Below are positions 31,001-43,894 of a DNA stretch of 64,000 bases, in pieces. Source of the DNA: Flectonema sp. DT1601 (Eukaryota; Euglenozoa; Diplonemea; Diplonemida; Diplonemidae); NCBI GenBank assembly GCA_964019425.1, contig OZ025853.1, forward strand, positions 1 through 64,000. The letters are read 5' to 3'. Below the pieces are notes generated by a model that was given only the letters and a program-made list of their open reading frames with translations, had not been told where the DNA came from and ran no database searches. Both the position numbers and the translations under genes were made by a program. The first letter of the stretch is position 1. Each line of letters starts with the position of its first letter.

Positions 31001-31326
31001 CGAAATTAAAATAATATATAATATATATGTATCGATTGCATAACTGTTATTAAGTTATCGAAGTGAGGGGGTACATAGCTAAATGTAAAAAAAATTGGAT
31101 GATGTGGAAATAGCAACAATAAGTTGCTTTATTTTGTCGACTAAAAAGAAACAGAGGGGAATTCAATTGCACGGAAATCACACAGATACCAGAAAAAGCT
31201 GGTTTACCACGCGTGATTTCCGATAAACTGACGCGTCGCTGAGTGACTTTGTTTGAAGCCTTTAAACATTACAATGAATGCAAATAAAGGAACTACTTTC
31301 TGCCTTTATTAATGAGGTTGTTGAAG
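28056..31326. other. 3.3-kb gene-poor stretch
   Basis: No ORF over about 60 aa and no recognised RNA gene. It contains AT-rich sequence, poly-A/T runs (about 30585, 30645-30680, 30945), and a small GTTGC-TAA-GCAAC hairpin near 30068. It is the second longest gap among the minus-strand genes and may hold promoter or transcription-unit boundary sequence; this is inference. Confidence 0.55.
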
Positions 31327-34300
31327 TTAAACTTGTACTTCTACTTCCTTCAGGTCCAGCAGTGCTGCAAATGTCCGACGCCTTTTGATATTGCAATTTC
31401 CGTCATTTGAGTCCTCAGAAACATCTTCAGATATGTCCGAGTGATCAGCTGGCATGTCCTCACAAAGTCCGATAGAAAAAGATCTCATGCTGTCACCGTC
31501 TTGATTTTCTTTTTTTTTCTTTAACTCGTGTCTAACATAAAGTGCTATTATTATAATGCAAAGAAATACAAATATTCCCCAAAGCACTGTCCAAAGGATA
31601 CCGTCATCATCTTCCAATGTTGGTGACGGTGTGACAGGAGCAGCCATGGCCTTCACTTGAGTGAATTCAGCTGCCGGTAAAATATAACAATACCCCTCAC
31701 AGTTGCTCATAAAGGGACCTGTGGGTTGGGACTTCCGAGTAGCGTATGCTGCTGTCGTCAGTTCATTTTCTATAGAATCGATTTCTGATGAAGACTCACT
31801 ATTCAAAGTGAATTCAAAAAACATGCCATCTTTATCTGTTGTTTGTAAGACTTCATTCATAGTCTCTGATAAGGTTTGTACGGATCTTTTACTCGAAACA
31901 GCTTCCGTGGGTAGTGGACTGGCATTATTCCATTCAGCTGGAATTGATAACCCCCAACGACTACGTTGTTCCCCAGTCGGTATGAATTCGGACAGAACGA
32001 GGGCACCAAAATACCTCACCGTTATCATTGATGGGTTCGATCTCAGGGTGGGAGACGCAAGTAGAAGTGACATTCTAAACTTTCGAACTGCTCGCCGGGG
32101 GTTTCGCATGGCCCGACCACGGTTTGAATGAAATTTAATTTGATAAAAGATAGAAGCTGGCTGAGGAGCTACACCAATACTGTTGCCGTTGTTGTTGTTG
32201 TTGTTGTCGTTGTTGTTTGCCGTTGGTGTTTGTGGAGAAGCTGCTCTGCCCACTTCGCAGTGAAGACCAGTTCTGTTGCAACACGACTCAGACTGCATAG
32301 GGGTCAAGTGGATTGTTTCTGCGCTGCAATCTACGCTACAACCTGCATCATGTTCTCTACAGCAGTAGTCCTTCTGCTGTTTGCCCCATTGAAACGATAT
32401 ATCAAAGCAGTCGAAATTTACCTTATTTGCTTTACATCCAATTCCATCATAAAGACAGCAGTATTTCCGTTGATCTTCTGACCATAACCTTCTAAGGTCC
32501 CACTTTTGTTGACAGATGTACTTACAACCAATATTCTTATTAGCGCAGCACCACTGTTTTTCGATGTCGAAGGTTGTGTTACCAATATTGGTGCAAGTGT
32601 AAGGGTCTTTCGGTGGGCAGTTGACGCCTTTGTTGCGGCAACACCATTCCTTTTGTTGTGAGTTCCAAGGGGAGGAGGTGTCATTACTCCACACGCAGTT
32701 GTATCCGTTTGTTGCAGAACATCCCTTCCCAACCTTTCTACAGCAATACGACAATCGTTGAGTAGTCCAAGATGGATCAACGTACCCATTACAATCATAC
32801 CCCGCAGAACATCCAATTTGTTTATTCTTACAGCACCAGTCCTGCTTCTCAAATGACCATCTTCCGACTTCACTTCCGTCTGAGCACTCAAACTCACCCG
32901 CTGCTCTTGTACAGCCCTTTCCGGCATTCAGACAACAAAATAACTTCTGGTCGGAGGACCATTCCTCGACGGGATTGGAATTTAAGCAATTATATTGACT
33001 GCAACCAATTCCTAAGACTGGACAACAATCTCTCTGTTCTGTAGTAGTCCATGATGATCTGGTTGTTGTGTTGCACAGTAAGTAGGATCTTTCGCAAGTC
33101 GGTTGACAGTTGTTCCCAAAACTTACTTCACCAGTCGCGCTATCACAAGTAGAAGAAAGAGTGCAACCTGTACACTTCATACCTACTGGACAGCTATCCT
33201 TTGATCCACACAACTGAACACCAACAGGTGGCCAAACAAAGGAGCTGCATTGGTCATCAATACATTCCCCATTCGAATTGCAAGCCATTCCTCGTCGTGC
33301 GCAGCTATTGCAAGAAGCTGGTTGTTCTTTTTTTAAACATTTCGGATAGTTTATTACCATCTGACAAACAGGAGTAGGTTTTGAACAGTCAGTGAGTCCT
33401 ATTTGTCTCCTTCTGGAGTTGCAACTGTCTACATCAACACACTCAACCAAACCTCCTTCGGCGAGCAAGCAGTTTTGATCTGATCTGCACGGCTTACAAG
33501 GATCCGATACCACAGTAGTGCATGTGGCTTCGTTAGACGATCCCAACAGACACCTTTCTCCAGGATTGCAGGTAATATCCTATTGGTAATTGGTGTTTTT
33601 TAATGATCACAGTAACTCAGTAAGACTCCGAAATTTTACTGTTTTTAACGAAATAAAGAAGCTATTCTTACAAAAAGAAACTGCACAAACCTTACACGGA
33701 TCAGAGACTGAAGCCTTACATGTTGCTCCAAAAGAAGTCTGGAGACATGCCTGACCAAAGGGACACTGCATATATAAACACCTGTTAGGAACACATCCAT
33801 AGTCATTACCAATAGGAACACAGACAGCGCCTGGATTACAATAATACTTACCACATCTCTGGAGAGAACTTGGTGCAGGTACTCCCGCCGGGCTGCTGGT
33901 ACTGCTACTGCCTGGAGATGCGGATGTGACACAAGAATACCCGCCAAGCCAATACTCACAAGTTACACCAGCAGGACAACTATCGCATTCCCTGGGTCTT
34001 GGTATTGTCGGAGATGAAGTTGGTGCGGGTACTCCCGTCGCAACAGGAACACTGGTACTTGCTACAGGTACTGCTGTCGCAACAGGAGTACTGGTACTTG
34101 TTGCGGGTTCGGCAGTTGGAGAAGCAGTGGCAGATCCGTTTGGAAGACTTGTTGGGGATGCAGTTCCCGACATTGCAGTAGGTGTGAGTGTATCTGGGAT
34201 TGGTGTTCCCGAAGAAGAGTTTGTATTCGGATCAGCAGTTGGAACTACTGTTGGGGAAGAGGACATTACTGGAACCTGTGTTATTGCTCCAGGGTTTGGA

Positions 34301-34650
34301 TCTGGTGTTGACACTACGGGAACAGCTGTAGGTACGACTGTTGGTGAAAGAGACACCATCGGGTCAGGTGTGATTGGAACTATCGTAGGAACTGTAGTTG
34401 GAACAGCAGTATTAGTTCCCAGAGGTGAATTAGTTGTTGGAACTGGTGTTGTTATTCCAAGTAAAGGACTTGAGGTTGTTGGTACAGGTGTTGTCATTCC
34501 CATAGGAGAGTCAGTGTCAGGTACAGGAGTAGACACAAACCCAGACCTAGGGGAGTCAGTAGGGATGGATGTTAAAATAGAAGGGTTGGTCATCTGACCC
34601 CCTCCCGAATGAAGATAACATATCACTAGCGTCGCCACCACGACCCTCAT
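31327..34650 (-). CDS. Cys-rich mucin-like type I membrane protein with nine W-CC-GC modules
   Basis: Two exons (34650-33691 and 33579-31327; a 111-nt intron with a GTTTGT donor) join in frame (DPCK|DITCNPG) to give about 1070 aa. Order: signal peptide (1-19, ending SGGGQ), a Pro/Thr/Ser mucin-like stalk of degenerate TPVPTT repeats (about 20-240), EGF/EB-like Cys modules, then nine repeats of W...CC...GC (about 495-761; for example WSFEKQDWCCKNKQIGC). An Asn-run linker, a less Cys-rich domain, one transmembrane helix (about 979-1001) and a Lys-rich tail of about 70 residues follow. Similar WCC modules are known from dinoflagellate proteins as far as I recall. A surface adhesin or receptor is likely. 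An AATAG acceptor-like site lies 10 nt before the ATG. Confidence 0.85.
33580..33690 (-). other. Intron of the Cys-rich membrane-protein gene
   Basis: Donor GTTTGTGCAG at 33690 and acceptor CAATAG at 33580, phase 0. Splicing restores a repeated Cys module: the segments before and after both contain SDPCK. Confidence 0.85.
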
Positions 34651-35507
34651 TTTGTGGTGACTATTGTGTGAAATTAAAGTAATTAAAACTAATCTCAAAG
34701 TCAACTACTCATGACATGAATCATTAATTTAATCGAAATAACTTCATTTTTGTGTATGCTGACTGAGAAATAGAAAAACATGCATTCTACCAACTCCGCT
34801 CTCGTCTTTTTCCCTTAAATTTTCGACTATGATGGTAGCAACGCTATTTTCTTTTTCAGGGGTTCCCTTTTTTTTATTCCTTCGTTTAATTTTCTTCCCT
34901 CCCCATAATAAGAAAACACCACTCTTTTTCCCGTTTCTCCCTTCAGGGAACCAGGCACGGGGCAAACAAGAAAAGTCAAACTAAAAAGACGTTAAAAAAG
35001 AGAGAACGGGAATCAAAATAAAATAAAATAAAACACTGCAAAAATGTCAAAGAGGGGGGTTGGGGTAAAATGGTCAAGGTGGACGCAAATATGATATGCC
35101 ATAGTTTATAAGCCTTAAAGATAGCCCCCTTTAGATCGGGCTTGCGAAACTGAGAAGATCACGAACAGGGAGACGATGTTCTACTCAAGGCCAACAGATC
35201 GTTTCAGATCAGCTCCCACAGTACAGACAGCTAACTTGCCAACCCCCTCTTCAGTGTTGGCAAATCAATTTTGTTGATAACGAACAACAAGGGAGGGGGA
35301 GGAGGGGAGTGAAGGAAAAGAAAAAGAGAATCTTCTCGTCTGCAGGAGCAGCTGACGGCGTTGTCCGAATCTAATTAAAAAATAAAATAGAGTCTCACGA
35401 GCACAAAGAATATAAGACTCGGGGGATTTCCATATCTTAAAGTTTACCAGTTACAACCGGTTCCAACGTGCAATTAGGATAGAAAAGAGGAACTTTAAAG
35501 GATGCTC
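34651..35507. other. Intergenic, no gene seen
   Basis: Purine-rich and AT-rich spacer between the Cys-rich protein gene and RanBP1. Small ORFs here are low-complexity Lys/Glu-type. Confidence 0.6.
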
Positions 35508-36074
35508 TTACTTTGTTCTTCCTCCGTGTGCCGCGAAGTTGTCTTTGAACTCCTTCGCGCAATCGCTGTTCGCAAACTGTTTTTTTGTTTTGTTGTGTCG
35601 GAATGTATAATCCAGCCATTAAGAAACAATTGTTATTAAATTACAAACCTTAAGGCAAATAGTCTCTGGAGTAGCCTCTTCATCCTCAGAGTAGTCCATA
35701 CCAGTAAGGACGTAGGCCTTGTCAGATCCACTGTGTATTGCGAGAGGTCCAATCTCTTTAATGTTCATGCACACACAAACTTTGTGGATTTGATCTCTTC
35801 TCATTACAATTCTCACGTTTTTGTCACCTTCCTTTTGCTTTAGGAACCTCAAGTCTCCAAACCCTCTCTCCTTCCATTCGTTCTCTCCTTCATCAAATCT
35901 AAACGCCTTGGACTTCACTTTAAATACGACCTCTTCGTTTTCTTCTCCAGTTCTTGTCTCAATCACCTGAAGTTTTGTTTTGGAAACGTCCTCGACGTCT
36001 ACTTCAACTTCCTCGACCAATTCGTCATCCTTCTTCTCCTCAGCGACGACCTTTGTCTCAGTGATATCGGCCAT
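35508..36074 (-). CDS. RANBP1: Ran-binding protein 1 (two exons)
   Basis: Exons 36074-35649 and 35576-35508 (72-nt intron, GTTTGT donor) encode 164 aa. After an acidic N-terminus comes a complete RanBD: FKVKSKAFRFD, the conserved W-K-ERG-GDL core (WKERGFGDLRFLKQ), VRIVMRRDQIHKVCVCMNI and the final strand plus helix ETICLKFANSDCAKEFKDNF, which exists only after splicing. RanBP1 binds Ran-GTP and, with RanGAP, stimulates its GTP hydrolysis in the cytoplasm after nuclear export. The C-terminus is short (AAHGGRTK), without the long export-signal tail of vertebrate RanBP1. Confidence 0.95.
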
Positions 36075-36989
36075 TAGTGAAGGGGTAGAGAAAGGCTGGC
36101 ATGCGATTTGATAAAAAATAAATAAAAACGAAATAGATACGAAACATCTTTAAAGACACTCAAAACTTTGTTCTGGACTACTGCCATCTGACGCTGGATG
36201 CGAATAATCGAAAGAGTTAGTTTACATTAATAGCAACCAAGTGAGAAACACTCAGCATGCGGGCCGAACACTGATTATTGAAATGCTGGAGAACTAAATG
36301 GGAAATGGGGACAAAAAATAAAAAAATAAAAATGAGATTTAACACCTGACGTTCCGGCCCTGTCTTCGTGTTGGAAAGGCTACAAAAAACTCTCGACTTG
36401 CACTACAGAAACGGCAGGGGTAACCTTGGGCACATTTGATGACTAGAAATCGGGAAATAACCGGCTTCAACACCATCAGCCTACCAAGTAAGAACAACGA
36501 CGATATCAATGTTAGCACTCGCACCAGTTGAATAACATTATTATTGTAGCGCACTCGTATGTCTTTTTTCTTTTAGTTTTCTTTTAACTTTTTGGGCTTT
36601 CTTTTAAGTTTCCTTTTTTTTTTCTCTTTTCTTTTCCTTTTTTCCTTTTTTTTTTTTTTTTTTTTTTGCTGTTGCTTTCCAATCCCATCCACCCATATAA
36701 CGCAACTGATGAGGAGAGTCTTGATATAGTTGCGAGCAGGTATCCTTCTAAAGTGCAATCCTCGCAAGCAGTAAACGATAGGTCTGAAGATGCTTTAATA
36801 TAAGCTAATATTCTTTTGAAGTAAGCCTGCTGATAACTTGCGGAATGTTTAATCGGTGTATCCGCTGTGGCTAATCATTACAACTTTCGTACCGAAGGGG
36901 ATAGCGGGTTAGCAACGCAACGAAGATGAGCTTCCCCGTGTAACTGACCTTTGATTAGAATACGAGAATCGTCATGATGTGAGAAAGAC
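36075..36989. other. Intergenic, no gene seen
   Basis: AT-rich DNA with a long T-run block at 36610-36667. I find no convincing further exon of the zinc-finger gene here, though its last codons (GAG then GTATAAG) could be a splice donor. Confidence 0.5.
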
Positions 36990-38368
36990 TTATACCTCAT
37001 CCATTTTAGACATAGGCCCATCGGTCATAGCAAATTGAGGATGTCTGTGCTTAGTTGGATGAATATGAGTTACAATACCATCCTCAGTCTTTACTGTGTG
37101 GAAGTCGTGTCTACGAGGGCACGCATCACCTCTAATACATGTTGCAAAGCAGCACTCGTCACAAGGGCGATCTATTAATAAACATTGTTCTCCGTAATTA
37201 CAGCTTCCCTTTTGAAACACGTGAGGGCATCCAGGAGCAGAGATGTGGGCGAATTGGCATTCCTTAATGCTGCTGTTTTTTTAAAAGTTTTATGTGAGCT
37301 ACGCTAGAAACGTACTGGGAAACATAATAATACATACTCGCATTTTCCTTGAAGGTAGTTAGCACATGTCGATACAGGTAATCCAAGGAACCGACATCCT
37401 CCAGCGGAGTTAGCATCACATTCACCAAATTGATATTTGCAGGGGCAGATGGTCTGTTTGTTGTGTTTGTTGGATATTGTTCTTTACAAACCACAGAATA
37501 CCATAAAAAGAACGAATGACTAACAACATACAGGCATTGACTTGGTATTGAGGTACGGGCACTGCACTTTCAAGTGGTCGGTGCTTCCGCAGTTCCAGCA
37601 GCATCCTCGGCGGGAGTGCTCGACGTTGGTGCCTCGGTAGCTGTTTTGTTGTATTTAAGATTAATAATAAATAAATTAGAAGTGTCTCTGTAATAATTAT
37701 CAATCACTGTGTGCATACCTGTAGGCGGTTCTCATTGTAGTTGGTCCATTTGATGATGGCCATCCCTTGCCACCCTTTCCTCCTTTACCTCCGTAGCTGT
37801 CGTTATGATATCCTCCGTAACCTTTTCCTCCTCCTTTCATTCCATTACCGTACGGGTGATATGTTGAAGACATAGCTGGATTATAACCACGATGGTGAGA
37901 CACACCAGCACCTCGCATGCCTTTACCAGACATCATTGAAAGTTGGTTGGCGAGAAGGCTTTGGACAGGGTTGAGAAGGGCTGCAGCTGCGGCTGGGTTT
38001 TGCATCCCAGCCAATAAATTAACTCCCGAAAGTGATGTTAAGGATTGCAGCGCTTGAAGCTGAGCAGCAGTCGAGTTGTTTGCACCAAATGCGTTTATTC
38101 CACCCAACCCGGAACTTGGAATAGGTGGAGGCTGTGTAGGAGTAAGCTGCGGTGGTGGGTTTCCCCCCCTTTTCGCCTTTTCCTTTGTATAACCAGCTTC
38201 TATTAATGTTTGTGTTACTTGATCTGTTATACCCAAAGGTACAAACAGTGACTTTAGTGTTTCTAGGTCGAGGTCTAAAACATTCTTTTCATTTAAGTAA
38301 CACGGAGCCAGCTTTGCAATAAATGATGACCACGCATCACTGACCAACCGTTCAATATCTGTTCCCAT
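36990..38368 (-). CDS. CCHC/CCCH zinc-finger protein, putative RNA-binding
   Basis: Four exons (38368-37719, 37640-37532, 37453-37338, 37272-36990; introns of 78, 78 and 65 nt) join in frame to 385 aa. The N-terminal about 70 residues form a small helical domain, followed by a Gly/Ala/Met-rich linker with GGKG repeats. A CCHC knuckle follows (C231-x2-C234-x4-H239-x4-C244), then a Cys-rich segment, a canonical CCCH finger (C283-x7-C291-x5-C297-x3-H301) and two further CCCH-like fingers before the end. CCCH/CCHC combinations are typical of mRNA-binding or processing factors; the exact role is unknown. Each finger is split by or completed across introns, which supports the model. A TCAG acceptor-like site lies 12 nt before the ATG. 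Confidence 0.85.
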
Positions 38369-38646
38369 ATTTCGTCTTGGCTGATGTAATAGATATTTGG
38401 TAAGAAAGAAGAAAAGAAGAAAAAGAATACCAACAAGGAAATGCTACAGAATCTGTCGACGTTTCATAATCTGGTGCTTTGTGTTAAAGATATGAATTTG
38501 AATAGCAGCACGCAACCAGAAACTTGAATATAATCTAATCTATATAAAAACACAACCTAATAGAAATATCAGGTTGGTAATAATGTTCCTAATGTCTGTA
38601 AGTAAGTTTCGCCAATTCGGTAAACGCCTTCACACAATAAGAAGTT

Positions 38647-41600
38647 CTATGACGAGGATTTCTTCTTGTTTTCGTTCTTTTTTCGTTTTCCCTCTCTTTT
38701 GGCTTTAAATTCCTTTCGAAACCTCGATTCTTGGTTGCGAACTTCTTTCTCACCCTCACTCGAGGTCTCATCAACATCGTCTTCATCGATATAGTCAGCG
38801 TTACCTTCTGGTGCTGATACACTTTCGTATAATTTATCAAGCTTAGTACTGTGTTAGTTAGGTTGTTATGATTTCCCTTAGGGGGAGCAGTTCGAAAGTA
38901 TTCGGATGCATACATAACCAGTTGGGTAAGCAACCAAGAATCTCAAAAAATAGGAATCAGAAAATGACTTAACAACACATACCCAACATCATCACAGTCT
39001 TGTAGCCTAACTTCAACTTTTATTCCTTTCGTATCCTCCCCAACATATGTCAGAATAACTGAACTTGCCTGTTGTATTGATATTATCGTAGTGTGGAGTT
39101 GGTACTCTGGTAAATCAAAATAGTGTTTCATACCTTCACTCCAATACTTTTCGCTAATTCAGTTCGAAGTGGAATCTGATATTTGGATGAAAATTCCTTT
39201 CGTGACATTGCAAAGTTCAAAATTAAATGAGATGTTCCCCTCCTTTTTGCTCTGCTCTCCGCTTCTTCCTTATCCTTTCTTCTCGTCTCTTCAACGAAAT
39301 GCTGCGCCTTTCGCTTTTCATCGTCGTCGCGTTGTTGTTGCGCAGCTTTTTCTTTTTGCTGTTTTTTTTTATTATTATATTTTAATTTTTATACTTTTTT
39401 TGGGAGAAGCCTTTGTTAATTAGTATAATCTCACGCGGTAATTCCTTAAGTTGTAACATACCTGTTGTAGCTCTACTCTGAGAGCTGCGTTTTGGTTTCG
39501 CCAGTTTTCAACTTCACCATGACGGCGGGTAGTAGTGAAGGTTGCTTTGGGATGAGGCAAGCGACTCGGTCTAAAGGAGGCTTCTGGAGCATCGTGAGAT
39601 TCATCGTCGCTATCAATATCATCGTACGTGAACTGTGATGGAGCTTGTACTGTCGTAAGTTTAGTCGGAGAGAAAGGCATTGACGCCACTGTAGTAGGAC
39701 CCTCAAAACTACTTGCGGGATGTGTGATAGTTTGACGACCAAAAGGAGACATTGGAGCCTCAGATGGTGACCCAGGTCCAGATGGGGGTGGTGGTGGTGG
39801 CGGATGGATTTCACTCGCAAGTCTGTTACCAAAATAACTGTGCAGACTCTTTGCAGGCATTTGCACCTGCATTTCGGAAGGTATTTCGCTTTCCATAGTC
39901 TGGTGAGCAATTGGATACTCTGGACCTTCTTTACCTCTTCTACTGGTATAGAGTTCTGTATATCTTCCATACTTTGATAACTGAACAGGTCTTGTTGTTG
40001 GAACATCAACAAGTTTCGGAATATCAATTATTTGATCGTACGGATCGTCATGTGCGATATAATTTCTCGGTGGTGGATTACGCAACTCTGCTTCGGAAGG
40101 AGTTTTTATGTTCCTTCTCTGAGGTCCTTTCTTAGATTCTGATTCAATGCCGTGTAAGTGTCCAAGGTCTTGCTCTGGAGTATCAAATGCTCTGATTAGC
40201 CATCTTTGAGCTGGTTCACCTGTTCTCTGAACCATCTTAACAACGCCACCAAAACCCTCCAGTGCCATCGACGTCTCAGGGTTACAAATTACCAGATCTG
40301 GTGTTGGCTGCCCTGTAGTATTTTATTCACAATCGTAAATCATAGCGGACGATTATATTTTCGGATCCGAAAATTCGCGAGTTGGATATTGAACAAAAAA
40401 AAACCAAATCAAAGACAACATACCTGTGATAGTAAACATCTGGTATTGAGAAACACTTTTCTGAACGCTATCTTGAAATAAAGGAAACCCTTTACTGTGA
40501 GATGCTGTCAGAGAAAAACCAGTAACTTGATTGATGATAGCAACGCGATTCAGTCCACAAGATGCTATTTTCCAAAGTTGATAAGGATTACTTTGAGAGA
40601 GTGGGTTAAGGGAAACAGTAGTGTTAGCGTCTGCACTTCCTTCGATAGCTGTTCCCGTGTTACCAACAGAAATTATGAAATATAAATACCCGCTGCGTAC
40701 AATTCGACCTCTGCAAGTTAAAATTGACTTCGCAGGAATTTGGAATGCCTGACCCAACGAGTACGACCGTTGAACAGCAAGAGAAGCAGATCGAGTCGTA
40801 ATGTAAGTATTGAACACTGACGCTTCTTCAACAACTCCCTCAATTCCTGACACGCGGAGTTGAGCTACTGTTGTTGCGAGTGACATGTTAACGAACACAA
40901 CAACAATTCGATCTTTTCTAATAAAACTTGTCGACATCAATCCTTCAACAACATCTCTCGGAACCCTTCCATCAGATCTTACTAATTTAACTCTTCTCAT
41001 TGAAGGTTGAATAAAGAATGAAAACTGTCCGAGTGCCCACATCATTTTTGTTGTTTCGTATCGACTCGTATCCAAGTCATCATCTCGAGTATTTTCATTA
41101 ATAGTGATAAGACCATTACCTTTGTAATCAGTTACAGCATCAGAATAGAACCAACTACTGCAACCTGACACAGCTAAATCCATGATCAGTACTCGTGCTG
41201 TCCAAAGGGCAGCATCAATACCAGTTGTGTCATTGGTCATTGGATGTTTATATAACTCTTTTGGGATTCTACTATCTTTTGTTGGAAGTCTCAAACTGTA
41301 CTCCGACACACAAAAACTGAATGATCGCTTTTGCCGAATGCCAGCCAAAGTTCGAGCCAGTCGTTCACGAATACCTACAAGACGATCTCCTTGAGGAAAA
41401 CATGTCAAATATGAGGCTGCAGAGACCGTATTGACTCGTTTGTTCTTATTAGTGAGCGCGAAGAATCTGAGGAAGTCAGATGAATTATTGCAATTCCCGC
41501 TTCCTCCTGCCAATTCCAAGTCAAGATAACGATCAAAATCATCCCTAATATTAATCTCTACTCCACTTGATTTCGCTTCGTAACTACGAAGCAACCAGTC

Positions 41601-42278
41601 GATTGTCATACAGTCTGGTAGTATTACTTCTGTTTGTAGTCTTGAGCCTTGTAGTTCTTCTTCTAACTTCTCACAGAAAGCACCTAAAGTGTGATGATCA
41701 AATACTTCCGAAATACCTGGAAAACCAGACTTTAACGGAGAGACATGAGAAAAGTTTATACCAGCAGCATGGTAATACAAACAAAGAGAGTTTAGAAATG
41801 TTGCGTATCGTGAGCATATCGATGGGCTTGATGAAGCGATAACAGATGCAGCAGCTTCTCGACGTTCGAATAATGCAGCAGGAGGGCCGTCTGAACACGC
41901 AGTGATGCTTGTGATACCGTAACGGTTGGCTGCATGAAGAAACCAACGTCTTCCTGCATGGGCTTCAAGATTGTATGAGCGACGATCTTCTAGTCCGTAA
42001 TGTTCCCAAGTTGGTAGAAGAAGTGACGCCTCACTATTAACTCCTCCTTCAGTGTCAGCAATGTTAAATCTCCAACCTGTCAGACCAATTCCAGCAGGAT
42101 TTCCACAGCTGTCAAAAGTCGCATCAAACAACAGCTGCGCTACTCTCTGACGTTGTTCACCATCTCTCCATCTTCCTACTGCTTCACATTGGGAGCTGTC
42201 CTTTACACCAATACAACACATCTCTTGGAACGGACTGTCTGCATGTATTGTAAATGTGACATCGTTGACTCGCGTCAT
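38647..42278 (-). CDS. GH30-like glycosidase/ricin-lectin fusion with helical C-terminus
   Basis: Five exons (42278-40424, 40312-39462, 39358-39134, 39068-38983, 38848-38647; introns of 111, 103, 65 and 134 nt) join in frame to 1072 aa. Residues about 1-500 match the GH30 subfamily of endo-beta-1,6-galactanases (LTGWRFNIAD, RRWFLHAANRYGI, SDGPP, SEYS with likely nucleophile E326). The place of the acid/base Asn-Glu in the usual SPVNEP motif reads SPLKSG (180-185), so activity is doubtful. A ricin-type lectin follows (QLWKIAS ... QRWLIRAF), completed only by the first splice. Then comes a disordered Pro-rich linker with PPPPPPP, a coiled coil, a small alpha/beta segment and a charged Lys tail. 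No signal peptide is visible on this start. Confidence 0.78.
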
Positions 42279-42869
42279 TTACAAGTTTCTTTTTATTTAT
42301 AAGACATTTATCAACCTGATAGACAACTTGAAAAATTTTAAACAAAAGCCACAGGTCGGGGAGTACAAAGTTGGTTGTTATTTATCACAGACAACGAAAT
42401 GCGCATCATGTCCATTGTTGATGTTGCTGAAAAGAAACTAAACACAGAAAACCAAACCAACAATAATTAATTGTATAAGTGACGACTAGCGGTCGTCCAC
42501 GCATAACCACGACAACACTGATAGTGAATCTATTTTTTTTCTTTCCTTTTTGTCCCATTGTCATTGTTGCTGTCTTTGTGCATCTAATGGGAGAACGAGA
42601 CTTGCTAATTGGAGACGCCGATGAATTGCGAGCAGCAGAATCGGCGTCGATGTGGCAAGTGAACTGATTGCTAGTAAATTAAATCATACTTACACAATGA
42701 CAAGTCTGTTTCAGGTATCCAATAATTTGGAATTATATCTAATAGCTGCTTACTTTCAAAGATAAGAATGACCATGAAGATAGTTGTCGATTCTATCAAC
42801 AGATACAACTCTCTCTCTCACGTCACTTGGCAACAGCAGCAGGATGCGTCAAGCAGTTATTAGTTAGTT
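42279..42869. other. Intergenic, no gene seen
   Basis: A 591-bp spacer between GH30-fusion and TMX2 genes. A 62-aa plus-strand ORF is not credible. A missing 5' exon of the GH30 gene could lie here, but I see no clear one. Confidence 0.5.
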
Positions 42870-43894
42870 CTACTTGGTCTTCTTCGACTCCAGTGCACGT
42901 TGACGGAGGACTGTTCGTCTGTTCGTAGTCTTCTTCATCGTTTCTGGTTGTATTTGTGTTTGCCTAATGAAAAGGTCTGAGAACACCCTTTTCTTACCTA
43001 ATCTAAGCCAGGAAATCACTAGCGAATAATCGCAAGGACTTCGTGTAATGGTTCCTTGTCAGTAATAATTTACATACCTTCCTTAATCCTCTCCATGTCG
43101 AAGTAGCGGACAATTTGTTCCCTCGAGTATTGGTGAAGCATCGAAGCGTTCTTCTTTCCCTTTTGAGGAAGGCGAGCTATTTCAGTTCCATTCTTATAAA
43201 GGACCATCGAAGGCATGTGTTTAGAGAATGCTCCGTCATCAATGGCGAGCTTTTTAATAATCGGTTGGGAATTGACCCGACCGGCATCGATCTTAGTGAA
43301 TTTGCAAAAATCGTTTGAGTACTCGGCACTCAGTTCTGCGAAGAGAGGATTAAACTTCTTAGAAGCACCTCCACTTTGCCAACTAGCCCAAACGTTAACT
43401 ACCCAGTACACTTGTGATCTCTCTTTCTCTTTATCAGCCGGTGTGAAGACGACGTCGAACATGCGAGTAGCGTCCAGTTTGACAAAGCGACGGTTAGGTG
43501 TTTCAAAAGAAGGTTCAGAAGTAATTAAAAATAAAAACATCCAACATCCTAAAAAGTATAACGGCAAATACCAATCAACTATAAATAACGAAACACAGAT
43601 CACTGGCTTTGCGAACCCGATAGCACTCGAAACCATTTCCGCAATACTTTCGTACCTCATTCCACGAGTGACTAATATCATACAATAACATCCCCAGATT
43701 TGTATCTCTCTCGACATACCTGACATGTCTGGTCCGACTAATTCGTTGTACCATTGTTCTTCTTCTCCACTTCTATCCATTTCACTTAGATTCCACCTAA
43801 CGTACATGTAGACACTAAATGCCATGTAGTGAAGCAAATAGTAAGTCTTTGTAAAGTGCGATAAGTACGCTGCTCCATACGAAGAAGGACGGCG

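Noticed and set aside
32418-32927. 169-aa minus-strand ORF
   Set aside because: It overlaps the W-CC-GC module region in another frame and lacks any domain.
33926-34597. 223-aa plus-strand ORF
   Set aside because: It is the antisense shadow of the Pro/Thr-rich stalk of the Cys-rich membrane-protein gene.
39473-40027. 184-aa minus-strand ORF
   Set aside because: It is an out-of-frame shadow of exon 2 of the GH30/ricin fusion gene.
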